This document shows positions 33,735-43,152 of a DNA stretch of 43,152 nucleotides, in pieces (positions within the stretch are counted from its first letter, which is position 1; each line of letters starts with the position of its first letter). Made by a program: the position numbers and the translations under genes. The notes beneath the pieces are model-generated. The model was given only the letters and a program-made list of their open reading frames with translations. It had not been told where the DNA came from and made no database searches. Source of the stretch: Bacteroidales bacterium. GTDB lineage: Bacteria; Bacteroidota; Bacteroidia; Bacteroidales; UBA932. The stretch covers positions 1 to 43,152 of the forward strand of contig JAKSJU010000007.1 of assembly GCA_024402095.1 (NCBI GenBank). Reading direction: 5' to 3'.

Positions 33735-34341
33735 TGGCCATCAAATTTCAATATAACAAGACCTCACTGACCAACCTTGGGAAGCAGCTCAAGGTCAGGC
33801 AGAATGCATTACCGACGCTGAAGAACAAGGAGTCGGCACTGCGTGCGAGCGTCATTGCGGCCAAAGCCAATGCAGAGGAGCATTCCCGCAATTTTGAGCG
33901 AATGATACAGGACTACGATTACCTCGCTGCCCTGTGGAACGAATTCGAGCCGGGACTCATCAGTATCAAGGATGTTGAGCTCAAGACCGTGAAGGTGGCA
34001 GGCGTCAAATGCCCTGAACTTGGTGAGATAACTTTCGAGCTCAAGGATTTCAACGCATTCGTAAAACCTGCGTGGTATGCTGACGGTGTCAGGATACTCA
34101 AGGATCTCACTTACGAAGGTCTGGAGGCTGAAGTTGCACTGGAGCGAAGGCGCATTCTTGAATTCAGCAGGAAAAAGACGACTCAGAAGGTGAATCTTTA
34201 TGAGAAAGTCCAGATTCCGGGATACCAGGAGGCTATCAGAAAGATCAAGAGATATATGGAGGATGAAGAGAACCTGAGCAAGGCTTCATCGAAAATCGTC
34301 AAGGAGCGTCACGCACTGGAGGAAGAAGAGGAGGAAGTACT

Positions 34342-34345
<4 letters not shown>
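33734..34345 (+). CDS. ntpD: V-type ATPase subunit D
   Basis: Subunit D is the central rotor shaft, a helical hairpin. The product is 203 residues, with N-terminal helix FQYNKTSLTNLGKQLKVRQN, LPTLKNKESALRA and C-terminal helix ending EEDEENLSKASSKIVKERHA-like segments before an acidic tail (LEEEEEEVL). A central part around FELKDFNAFVKPAWYADGV lies between the helices. It overlaps subunit B by 1 bp and subunit I by 4 bp. Length is typical for the family. Confidence 0.92.
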
Positions 34346-36511
<2,166 letters not shown>

Positions 36512-36515
36512 TAAT

Positions 36516-36632
36516 AGACTTTTCCGAGCGAAGCGATAGTTCTAAGACTATAAGGGAGTGCCCCTCCCTGAAGACTTTTCCGAGCGAAGCGACGGGCTTT
36601 CTCAGTCTTCAGGGAGGGGCACTCCCTTATAG
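36516..36632. repeat. Nested direct and inverted repeat between convergent operons
   Basis: A 21-bp unit (AGACTTTTCCGAGCGAAGCGA) occurs at 36516-36536 and 36572-36592 without mismatch. A perfect 29-bp inverted repeat pairs 36548-36576 with 36604-36632, enclosing most of the second copy. Each inverted arm also contains its own small palindrome (AGGGAG/CTCCCT), so two alternative folds are possible. It fills the gap between subunit K (plus) and the lytic transglycosylase (minus). It could act as a bidirectional terminator or be a dispersed intergenic element. Confidence 0.9.
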
Positions 36633-36646
36633 GTATCAAAAAATAA

Positions 36647-38029
36647 TCAATTAGGATAGATGTAGAGAATCTGGCCGACACGAATCGTCGTACTCTTCAG
36701 ATGATTCCACTTCTGTATATTCTTCACAGTAACATGATACTTGGTCGCAATTTTCCCGAGTACATCTCCCTTCTTGACCTTATATGCAATACGGTCAGAA
36801 GCTGTAGTACTTGTCTTGATACTCTTCACAACCTGCTCAGTAAAAAGAGTGTCCGCCTTATAACGCACCAGAGAATCCACTCCGATATCAATAAATGAAT
36901 TGGAATAGTTAAACGGGAGCTTAAGCACATACGAAGCCTCATTACCCGGAACTATATCCCTGATATACTGAGGATTGAGTTCTCTCAACTTCTCTACAGG
37001 CACACCTATCACCTCACTGACCTGCTGGAAATGCAGATTCTGATTGATAACAAAAGTGTCAACCTCCACAGGAATAGGGCAAGGTTGAGGTACAATACCA
37101 TAGTCACGATAATACGTCATAGCATACATGGCGCCGACGAATGCAGGCATATATCCCCTTGTCTCACGCGGCAGATAAGGATAAATAGACCAGAAGTCCA
37201 TTTTACCACCCGCCCTGCGGATAGCTTTGCGCACATTGCCTGTGCCGCAGTTATATGAACTGATTGCAAGGGTCCAGTCACCGAATGCATTATAAGAATC
37301 ACGCAAATACCTTGCAGCAGCATCCACGGCCTTTTCCACATCCATTCTCTCATCAACGTACGAGGTGATTGTCAGCCCGTAGAGCTTGCCAGTCCTGTAC
37401 ATGAACTGCCACATACCCTTGGCACCAGCACGTGACTCTGCAGTCGCTCTGAGCATTGACTCTATGACAGCCATGTATTTGAGTTCAAGAGGCAGTCCAT
37501 AACGGTCGAAAACCTCTTCAAAGATAGGCATATAATACTGCGCAAGGCCGAGAACCACACCCATTTTCTCAGGCATCTTCTCGGAATACTGCACGATATA
37601 ATTCCTTACTGTAGGATTGAAAGGCAGAGAAATATATGAATTCATGGACTTGAGCCTCTTCATAAGCTCCTCATCTGAAGTCTTGGAAGGGAACAGGACA
37701 GAATCCAGGTCATATGACTGGCCTTCAACGTAATCAACCACCCTCCTTTTCTCGTACATAACGGAAAGGATGCTGTCAGTGACATCTGCGGTATACTCAA
37801 TCTGCTCAACAATCTCCTCCTCTTCCGAATCCGGCAATGTATAGAGGTCCAGAAGCTGGTACAAATCGGTGACAACAGCTTTTATGGAATCAAGTTCATA
37901 CTGAAGGCGCAACTTTTCCTGCTGAAGCTGCCTTTTAGAAGGAGCCTCAAGATAGTCCTTGATACTGACCTGTGCATTTGTCACGAAAGGCGTGAGCAAC
38001 GCTGTCAACAGAATTATTATTCTTTTCAT
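36647..38029 (-). CDS. Lytic transglycosylase with C-terminal LysM
   Basis: This MltD-like enzyme cleaves peptidoglycan. The product is 460 residues: a signal peptide (to about residue 19, FVTNAQ), a helical N-terminal region, an SLT (GH23) domain with the catalytic Glu in MAVIESMLRATAESRAGAKG and MWQFMYRTGKLYGL, later SSYNCGTGNVRKAI, and one LysM at the C-terminus (about 415-459, YKVKKGDVLGKIATKY and RVGQILYIYP). A second LysM-like segment sits near residues 335-375 (LHFQQVSEVIGVPVEKLREL). It is the last gene of the parA operon, 1 bp after the DUF5683 gene. Confidence 0.94.
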   Translation of the reverse strand: MKRIIILLTALLTPFVTNAQVSIKDYLEAPSKRQLQQEKLRLQYELDSIKAVVTDLYQLLDLYTLPDSEEEEIVEQIEYTADVTDSILSVMYEKRRVVDYVEGQSYDLDSVLFPSKTSDEELMKRLKSMNSYISLPFNPTVRNYIVQYSEKMPEKMGVVLGLAQYYMPIFEEVFDRYGLPLELKYMAVIESMLRATAESRAGAKGMWQFMYRTGKLYGLTITSYVDERMDVEKAVDAAARYLRDSYNAFGDWTLAISSYNCGTGNVRKAIRRAGGKMDFWSIYPYLPRETRGYMPAFVGAMYAMTYYRDYGIVPQPCPIPVEVDTFVINQNLHFQQVSEVIGVPVEKLRELNPQYIRDIVPGNEASYVLKLPFNYSNSFIDIGVDSLVRYKADTLFTEQVVKSIKTSTTASDRIAYKVKKGDVLGKIATKYHVTVKNIQKWNHLKSTTIRVGQILYIYPN

Positions 38030-38030
38030 C

Positions 38031-38942
38031 TCAGAAATTGAATCCCAGCCTCAATCCGAATGCAGGCGAAAGGCTGCCTGAGGCCGCGAGTTTAGTGTCT
38101 GGGGTTATTACAGTAGGACTGACGTCAAGAGCCAGATTGTCGTCAATCTCAAAATTATGCATATAGGCGAAGACATTGGCGTCTATAATCTGGAGAAGAT
38201 ATACGGCAGCAACGGCCAGGATTGAATAATCCCTGTATCTTCTATAGATATCCCTATAGTAAAGTGCCTGCTCCGCAGTGATAGGGCTGGTATTTCCTTC
38301 CATTCCCGCTTCCTTGTATATCCTGCGGAACCGTTCATAGTTTGTACCGTAGAAATTATAATAATGAAGTCCGGCCACGATACCGCCCCAGTATATCGGC
38401 AGTTTCCACGCTTCGCCATTATATATCTGGCCCAGCCCCGGGCAGAGTAGAGAATATAACGTCGCCTTCGCGGCCACCGGATATTCATCCTTCTTCATAT
38501 TATAGACTCCGTCCATCAAAGAAGACCAATAGAAAAGTCCGGCGCCTATGAAGCAGGCATTGCTGATATACTTGTTCCTGACTTCGAACTCAGTACCTAC
38601 AGACTGTTTGTAGAGATTGTTGAAATAGAATCCCGAACCGAGGGAAGCGGCGATTCCGCCATAAAAGATCGGGAGTTTCCAATACTGTCTGTTGTATATC
38701 TGCTCTCCACCGATAAAAAGAAGAGAGCCGGCGAAAACCACTCCCGGTTTCACCTCTTCCTTGTGACTGATACCGCGGAAATAGTTTTTGAAGGAAAACA
38801 TCACATCCACGGAAGAGGTATCGGCAGGATCGTCGTTATAGTTCTGTTTGAAGGCATCTTCACGGAACTGCGCCAACGCGGCAGAACTGAAAATGCACAG
38901 AAAAGCCGTTGAAACCAAAAGATATGTCAGCAGCCTACGCAT
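38031..38942 (-). CDS. DUF5683 membrane protein
   Basis: The product is 303 residues from ATG 38940-38942, which overlaps the parB stop by 8 bp (ATGCGTAG). A signal peptide ends near ALAQ. DUF5683 motifs are seen twice as LFIGGEQIYNRQYWKLPIFYGG and LLCPGLGQIYNGEAWKLPIY, with WGGIVAGLHYYNFYGTNYER; both resemble the TM2-type loop P-G-x-G-Q-x-Y. Several hydrophobic helices follow. The family is always near parB in Bacteroidales as far as I recall; its function is not established. The longer in-frame start at 38969 is less likely. Confidence 0.87.
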   Translation of the reverse strand: MRRLLTYLLVSTAFLCIFSSAALAQFREDAFKQNYNDDPADTSSVDVMFSFKNYFRGISHKEEVKPGVVFAGSLLFIGGEQIYNRQYWKLPIFYGGIAASLGSGFYFNNLYKQSVGTEFEVRNKYISNACFIGAGLFYWSSLMDGVYNMKKDEYPVAAKATLYSLLCPGLGQIYNGEAWKLPIYWGGIVAGLHYYNFYGTNYERFRRIYKEAGMEGNTSPITAEQALYYRDIYRRYRDYSILAVAAVYLLQIIDANVFAYMHNFEIDDNLALDVSPTVITPDTKLAASGSLSPAFGLRLGFNF

Positions 38943-39870
38943 CAATATCCTTTTTCTCCAATATGTCAAGCAGTTTCTTTACCTGCTCGTCAGAATCAAA
39001 ACGGATGGTAAGGCTTCCCTTTCCTGACGCGCTTCTGCGTACACTCACTGCACCATTGCAGCACTTGGACAAACATTCCCTAAGCCTGTTGTACCCGTCA
39101 TTCAGATTATCAGAACTGTCCTTAGAAGATTTTGAAGTCTTCGATGACATTCTGGAAATCCTTTCTTCAAGCTGCCTTACAGAAAGATCCTCCTTGACTA
39201 CAAGATCGCACAACTGCTCCTGGACTTCCGGTTTGTCTATACCGAGAAGCACTTTTGCGTGTCCTACGCTGAGCAAGCCGACTTTCAGGTCATGCTGGAC
39301 TTTCACAGGCAACTTCAGAAGCCTGAGAGAATTGGTTACGGATGTACGCTTCTTCCCTACCCTGTCAGCCATCTCTTCCTGGGTAAGCTGGCATTCGTCA
39401 ATCAGCCTCTGATAGCTCATAGCAACCTCGATAGGATCCAGATTCTCTCTCTGGATATTCTCCACAATTGCCATTTCGAGCATGCTGCGGTCATTTGCCT
39501 CGCGCACATACGCCGGAATCATGGTCATTCCTGCCAGACGGCAGGCACGGAACCTGCGCTCACCGCTTATAATCTGGTATTGTGTATCAGACACCTTTCT
39601 CACGGTGATAGGCTGTATCAGGCCGAGCGTCCTGATAGATGATGCCAGTTCCTCAATCGCATCCTGATTGAAAGTCAGACGCGGCTGATAAGGGTTGGCG
39701 ACAATCATGTCGGCAGGCACTCTCATCACATCCGAGGTGTTTGTCCTGCTCTTGACGCCGACAACTTCCTTGTTTATATATCCTACGGGCTTGCGCAATG
39801 ATTCTGCACTTGGTGCGTCACCAAGCAGAGCGCTGAGACCTTTTCCTAATCCTCTTGGTTCTTTTGGCAT
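38935..39870 (-). CDS. parB: Chromosome partitioning protein ParB
   Basis: ParB binds parS, spreads along DNA and, with ParA, segregates chromosomes. The product is 311 residues from ATG 39868-39870, giving the family N-terminus MPKEPRGLGKGLSALLGD. The CTPase/ParB domain has the box ISGERRFRACRLAGM. The HTH region is VEVAMSYQRLIDECQLTQEE-like, with MADRVGKKRTSVTNSLRLLK. It lies 13 bp downstream of parA. No parS site was found in the window. Confidence 0.95.
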   Translation of the reverse strand: MPKEPRGLGKGLSALLGDAPSAESLRKPVGYINKEVVGVKSRTNTSDVMRVPADMIVANPYQPRLTFNQDAIEELASSIRTLGLIQPITVRKVSDTQYQIISGERRFRACRLAGMTMIPAYVREANDRSMLEMAIVENIQRENLDPIEVAMSYQRLIDECQLTQEEMADRVGKKRTSVTNSLRLLKLPVKVQHDLKVGLLSVGHAKVLLGIDKPEVQEQLCDLVVKEDLSVRQLEERISRMSSKTSKSSKDSSDNLNDGYNRLRECLSKCCNGAVSVRRSASGKGSLTIRFDSDEQVKKLLDILEKKDIDA

Positions 39871-39883
39871 AATCGGAAAGAGA

Positions 39884-40648
39884 TTAACTGCGTTCGAGCA
39901 GTTCCTTAGCAAGATTCAGATAATTTGTAGAGCCATTGCTCATAATATCATACAGAATGATAGGCTTACCGTGTGAAGGGGCTTCAGACAGCCTTATGTT
40001 CCTCTGTATGATTGTGCGGAATACGAGGTCCTTGAAATGTTCCCTGAGCTCGTTGACGACCTGTGTGTGAACTTTGGTCCTGCCGTCAAACATGGTAACG
40101 ACGAATCCCTCGATCGTCAGGCTAGGATTGACACCGTTCTGTACAAGCCGTATGGTCTGCAGAAGCTTTCCAAGTCCTTCGAGAGCAAAGAACTCCGGCT
40201 GGACAGGGATGATCACGGAATCCGCTGCAGTCAGGGAATTCACTGTAATAAGCCCTAGCGAAGGGGAACAGTCGATAATTATGTAATCGTAATTGTCCCT
40301 TATCGAATCAAGTGCATTCTTCAGGATGGATTCACGGTTCTCAGCATCGAGCATCTCTATCTCGGCACCGACAAGATTGATATGGGAAGGAATCATATGG
40401 AGCTTCTCTATTTCAGTCTGGATGAGCGCGTCTTCGATATTGATCCTCCCTATCATTACTTCATACAGAGTCCTGCGATGCTCATCATCCGGAGAGAAAT
40501 TAAGACCCGAGGTAGTATTTGCCTGAGGGTCAGCATCGATAATCAGTACACTCTTCTCAAGCACTGCAAGAGATGCAGCAAGATTTATTGCTGTCGTGGT
40601 CTTGCCTACCCCACCTTTCTGATTTGCTATTGCTATAATCTTTCCCAT
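39884..40648 (-). CDS. parA: Chromosome partitioning ATPase ParA
   Basis: ParA is a deviant Walker ATPase that binds DNA and is stimulated by ParB. The product is 254 residues with KGGVGKTTTAINLAASLA at the N-terminus (residues 10-27), IDADPQANTTSG as the second motif, IIIDCSPSLGLITVNSL as Walker B, and IPVQPEFFALEGLGKLL. Length is normal for chromosomal Soj. It is the first gene of the four-gene operon; the -7 box is at 40673-40680, and an inverted repeat lies between the box and the ATG. Confidence 0.96.
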   Translation of the reverse strand: MGKIIAIANQKGGVGKTTTAINLAASLAVLEKSVLIIDADPQANTTSGLNFSPDDEHRRTLYEVMIGRINIEDALIQTEIEKLHMIPSHINLVGAEIEMLDAENRESILKNALDSIRDNYDYIIIDCSPSLGLITVNSLTAADSVIIPVQPEFFALEGLGKLLQTIRLVQNGVNPSLTIEGFVVTMFDGRTKVHTQVVNELREHFKDLVFRTIIQRNIRLSEAPSHGKPIILYDIMSNGSTNYLNLAKELLERS

Positions 40649-40656
40649 AAAACGAT

Positions 40657-40677
40657 ATTTGCACTAAGAATGCAAAT
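40657..40677. promoter_or_regulatory. Inverted repeat in the parA leader/promoter
   Basis: ATTTGCA (40657-40663) and TGCAAAT (40671-40677) are perfect 7-bp arms separated by 7 bp. The right arm overlaps the parA -7 box and the left arm ends 9 bp before the parA ATG, a placement suited to autorepression. No function is shown. Confidence 0.4.
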
Positions 40678-40680
40678 CTA
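40673..40680 (-). promoter_or_regulatory. -7 box for the parA operon
   Basis: On the minus strand TAGATTTG matches TAnnTTTG exactly, 24 bp upstream of the parA ATG. It lies 12 bp from the divergent box at 40693-40700. Confidence 0.65.
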
Positions 40681-40692
40681 CTAAAAAAATCG

Positions 40693-40700
40693 TACATTTG
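40693..40700 (+). promoter_or_regulatory. -7 box for the lipid kinase gene
   Basis: TACATTTG matches TAnnTTTG exactly and ends 7 bp before the ATG at 40708, again giving a very short or absent leader. Confidence 0.65.
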
Positions 40701-40707
40701 CAGCACT

Positions 40708-41652
40708 ATGACCAAAACCAAAAACAGTTGGTTCATCATTGTGAACCCACATGCCGGTTCCGGCAAGACCATGAAGGAATGGCCGGCCGGGCAGAGCAGA
40801 CTGGACGAGCTGGGAGTAAACTACAATGCCGTCCTGACCAGTCACAGAGCACACGCCACCACCCTGGCATGCTTCGCTGCAAGCAAGGGATACAGAAGGA
40901 TCCTCGGTGTCGGAGGAGACGGAACAATCCACGAAATATTCAACGGAATCCTCAAATGGTGTGAGGAGAACGGCGCAGATCCATCAGAGTTCTATCTGGG
41001 AGTTGCTCCGATAGGCTCCGGGAATGACTGGATCAAGGCTTTTGACATAGAGAAGGACGTTGTCACTGTTGCCGATCTGATGGCCAAAGAGTCGTTCGGA
41101 CAGGAGGACGTGGTTAAAGTCGAGCTTGCGGATGACAAGGTATGCTACATGGCCAACATCGGAGGCCTAGGTTTTGACTCACACGTATGCGAGATAGTGA
41201 ACAGGCAGAAGGCTGCAGGACGCAGGAACAAGATGATATATGCAAACGCATTGAGGCGAACTATCTTCAGCCTTCGTGCAATCAATCTGCAGATTCTTGC
41301 AGACGGAGAGGAAGTCCACAACGGACCTTGTCTGTCAATCGCACTCGGAAACGGCAGGTACAGCGGCAGCGGAATGTGCCAGGTACCTCTTGCAGAAATC
41401 AATGACGGCATTCTTGACGTCATGATAGTGCCGAAACTTCCACTTAAGATATTGCTGAAAGAAGTGAAAAGAATCTTCGGTCATAACGTGCACGAGTCCG
41501 AATACATCAAGTACGTAAGGTGCAAGACGCTGGAGATTCTGCCTCTTGACGCACGGTCCAAAGACATAGTAGAAGTGGACGGCGAGATAGAAGGAATGCT
41601 CCCTGCAAGGGTCAGCGTTACAGGCCAGAAGGTCAACGCACTAACCTGGTAG
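40708..41652 (+). CDS. Diacylglycerol kinase-family lipid kinase
   Basis: The product is 314 residues of the YegS/BmrU type. The catalytic domain has the N-terminal NPHAGSGKTMKEW, the nucleotide motif GVGGDGTIHEIFNGI, and GVAPIGSGNDWIKAFDI. The second domain includes YMANIGGLGFDSHVCE and ends EVDGEIEGMLPARVSV. Such kinases phosphorylate diacylglycerol or related lipids at the inner membrane. The 3' end overlaps the convergent PAP2 gene by 20 bp. The gene is divergent from parA. Confidence 0.94.
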   Translation: MTKTKNSWFIIVNPHAGSGKTMKEWPAGQSRLDELGVNYNAVLTSHRAHATTLACFAASKGYRRILGVGGDGTIHEIFNGILKWCEENGADPSEFYLGVAPIGSGNDWIKAFDIEKDVVTVADLMAKESFGQEDVVKVELADDKVCYMANIGGLGFDSHVCEIVNRQKAAGRRNKMIYANALRRTIFSLRAINLQILADGEEVHNGPCLSIALGNGRYSGSGMCQVPLAEINDGILDVMIVPKLPLKILLKEVKRIFGHNVHESEYIKYVRCKTLEILPLDARSKDIVEVDGEIEGMLPARVSVTGQKVNALTW

Positions 41653-42238
41653 AAACTATTTCCGCGATTTTTCCGAAAATCCAGCCGATAATCCAGCCTG
41701 CAATCAAACCGACAAGCACGTCTCCGAAGAAGTGCTTCCCGACGAATATCCTGCTGAGGCCTACAAGCACGGCCCATATCACCATGCACCGCTCATACCT
41801 GTTGTAGGAATGTTTCCTGTCTATTCTGAAACAGACCAGGGAGCCCACGGCGAACATCATCGAATTGGCGGCATGGGCTGAGAAAAAGCCATAGTAATTT
41901 CCCTTACCCTCAAGCAGATGGAGGCCGTTTCTTATCATATAGTCTGTCCAGCAGGGGCGGAATCTTGCCACGGCATCCTTGACAAGATTGGCAAACTGGT
42001 CGCAGGCCGTGACAGCGAGTGCCAGGGAGGCCACTGCAACCAAGCCCCTCTTCCACCCGAGTCTGATAAAAAGAAACACTGCCACCACAAGATACATGGG
42101 AAACCATATATACTTGTTGGACATGAACATCCACAAAGCATCCGTGGCCGGGGAATTCAAAGAATTGATAAACAGAGTGATATCCCAGTCACAACGCTCA
42201 ATATAATGAAGCAGGCTTATTTCTGCAACGCCTTCCAT
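41633..42238 (-). CDS. PAP2-family lipid phosphatase
   Basis: The product is 201 residues with about five membrane helices. The three PAP2 motifs are KDAVARFRP (K-x6-RP), [10 protein letters not shown] in place of the usual PSGH, and [12 protein letters not shown] (SR-x5-H-x3-D). Such enzymes remove phosphate from phosphatidic acid, undecaprenyl diphosphate or lipid A. The SAHA form of motif 2 is common in Bacteroidales. It starts inside the end of obgE (22-bp overlap) and overlaps the convergent lipid kinase gene by 20 bp. Confidence 0.93.
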   Translation of the reverse strand: MEGVAEISLLHYIERCDWDITLFINSLNSPATDALWMFMSNKYIWFPMYLVVAVFLFIRLGWKRGLVAVASLALAVTACDQFANLVKDAVARFRPCWTDYMIRNGLHLLEGKGNYYGFFSAHAANSMMFAVGSLVCFRIDRKHSYNRYERCMVIWAVLVGLSRIFVGKHFFGDVLVGLIAGWIIGWIFGKIAEIVSTRLVR

Positions 42239-43152
42239 AACAAGTCTTTTAGTTCATTCAAGCCTTCCGATGAAACGGAAGAGATGAAAACGTGTGGTAT
42301 TTTTTTCGGAAGATGAGGCCGGATTTCCTTCTCAATCTGCTCATCTGCCAGGTCACACTTGGTAATGGCCAGCACACGCTCCTTCGCAAGAAGTTCCGGA
42401 TTGTAAAGCTTCAATTCAGAAAGAAGTGTCTTATATACGGCGGCAATATCATCCTCTTCAATGCTTACCATAAAGAGCAGCACGGAGTTGCGCTCGATAT
42501 GCCGCAGGAACCTGGTCCCGATACCGCGACCCTCGTGAGCTCCCTCGATGATGCCTGGTATGTCCGCCATTACAAAGGAACGGTCATCAAAGTACTTCAC
42601 GATACCAAGGTTCGGTTCCAGAGTCGTGAACGCATAATCGGCTATCTTGGGCTTGGCTGATGTTATGCTGGAAAGCAGCGTGGATTTACCGGCATTCGGG
42701 AATCCCACAAGGCCGACATCTGCAAGAAGCTTGAGCTCAAGGATAAACCATCCCTCCTCTCCGTCTTCTCCCGGTTGCGCGTACATCGGAGTCTGTCTGG
42801 TAGGAGACTTGAAATGGTCATTTCCCCAGCCTCCCTTGCCTCCTTTGCAGAGAATCCTTTCTTCACCGTCTTCCGTGAGTTCGAAAAGGATTTCTTCAGT
42901 CTCGGCATTCTTCACCACAGTGCCAAGAGGGACATCGAGATAGATATCCGCACCATTCTTGCCGTGCTGGAGCGCCGCTCCGCCCTTCTCACCTTCATCC
43001 GCCTTGATATGCTTGCGGTATTTGAGATGGATCAGGGTCCAGAACTGTGCATTCGCCCTGAGGATAATATGGCCGCCTCGTCCTCCGTCTCCTCCGTCAG
43101 GACCACCCTTTGGAATATATTTGGCCCGGTGAAGATGCATTGACCCGGCGCC
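42217..43152 (-). CDS. obgE: GTPase Obg, 5' end cut by the window
   Basis: Obg is a ribosome-associated GTPase needed for 50S assembly. The visible part runs from the Obg domain ([18 protein letters not shown], later [18 protein letters not shown]) through the G domain (P-loop [20 protein letters not shown], and ITKCDLADE). The frame stays open to the window edge as GAGS before [13 protein letters not shown], matching the family, so the N-terminal about 20 residues lie beyond position 43152. The apparent ATG at 43138-43140 is internal. It shares 22 bp with the PAP2 gene downstream. Confidence 0.95.
   Translation of the reverse strand, partial: GAGSMHLHRAKYIPKGGPDGGDGGRGGHIILRANAQFWTLIHLKYRKHIKADEGEKGGAALQHGKNGADIYLDVPLGTVVKNAETEEILFELTEDGEERILCKGGKGGWGNDHFKSPTRQTPMYAQPGEDGEEGWFILELKLLADVGLVGFPNAGKSTLLSSITSAKPKIADYAFTTLEPNLGIVKYFDDRSFVMADIPGIIEGAHEGRGIGTRFLRHIERNSVLLFMVSIEEDDIAAVYKTLLSELKLYNPELLAKERVLAITKCDLADEQIEKEIRPHLPKKIPHVFISSVSSEGLNELKDLLWKALQK

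Noticed and set aside
39871-39912. Longer start for parB
   Set aside because: ATG 39868-39870 gives the normal ParB N-terminus; the longer frame would overlap the end of parA.

Overview
The window looks like a chromosomal segment of a member of Bacteroidota, most likely order Bacteroidales. The evidence is the family content: DUF3276 (PUR-type), DUF5606, DUF5683, DUF4301, DUF2764, GSCFA and GIN-domain proteins, a long-form NusB, and a V-type ATPase operon. Many genes are also preceded by the phylum-specific -7 box TAnnTTTG, and I saw no clear Shine-Dalgarno sequences. The family or genus cannot be resolved by reading alone. Coding density is very high, with many 1-26 bp gene overlaps. I saw no insertion sequence, prophage, CRISPR array or tRNA.

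Layout. 67-394: RNase P RNA with its promoter. 435-1907: DUF1846 protein. 1910-7810 (minus): a nine-gene co-directional run nusB, yajC, ybbR-like, coaE, DUF5606, rimO, then an unusual XRE-MNT/HepT-like pair whose catalytic residues are gone, then a nitroreductase lipoprotein. 7898-10352 (plus): DUF3276, amidohydrolase (MTA/SAH-deaminase type) and purine nucleoside phosphorylase. 10345-12655 (minus): a coiled-coil small protein, zapA, a candidate 6S RNA with terminator, and rny. 12699-14490: a small AraC-type regulator divergent from ffh. 14487-17319 (minus): outer-membrane beta-barrel and 5'-nucleotidase lipoprotein. 17366-20946 (plus): GSCFA protein, then an ABC transporter/YtrA-type GntR/GIN-domain operon with a clear operator, ending in a 51-residue ORF. 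20948-22383 (minus): yebC and a TPR membrane protein. 22470-29356 (plus): recF, DUF721 (DciA-like), pdxB, DUF4301 and an M16 peptidase lipoprotein, ending at a strong terminator. 29497-36511 (plus): V-type ATPase operon E, DUF2764, A, B, D, I, K. 36516-36632: a nested direct/inverted repeat element between convergent operons. 36647-40648 (minus): parA, parB, DUF5683, LysM lytic transglycosylase. 40708-41652 (plus): diacylglycerol-kinase-type lipid kinase. 41633-43152 (minus): obgE (cut by the window edge) and a PAP2 phosphatase.

How parts work together. The deaminase and phosphorylase form a plausible purine-nucleoside or methylthioadenosine salvage pair. The ABC operon appears to be controlled by its own GntR regulator through an AGTGTA-N12-TACACT operator placed at the transcription start. 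The V-ATPase K subunit carries every side chain of the Enterococcus hirae NtpK sodium site, so Na+ coupling is likely. The most unusual observation is the degenerate MNT-HEPN pair at 2500-3400, which keeps the domain layout of a toxin-antitoxin module but lacks both catalytic motifs and is translationally coupled to a nitroreductase. Other items worth following are the repeat element at 36516-36632, the 6S RNA candidate whose 5' stem includes the zapA stop codon, the single in-frame TAG separating DUF3276 from a deaminase without an ATG, and several promoters that place transcription starts at or next to the start codon.
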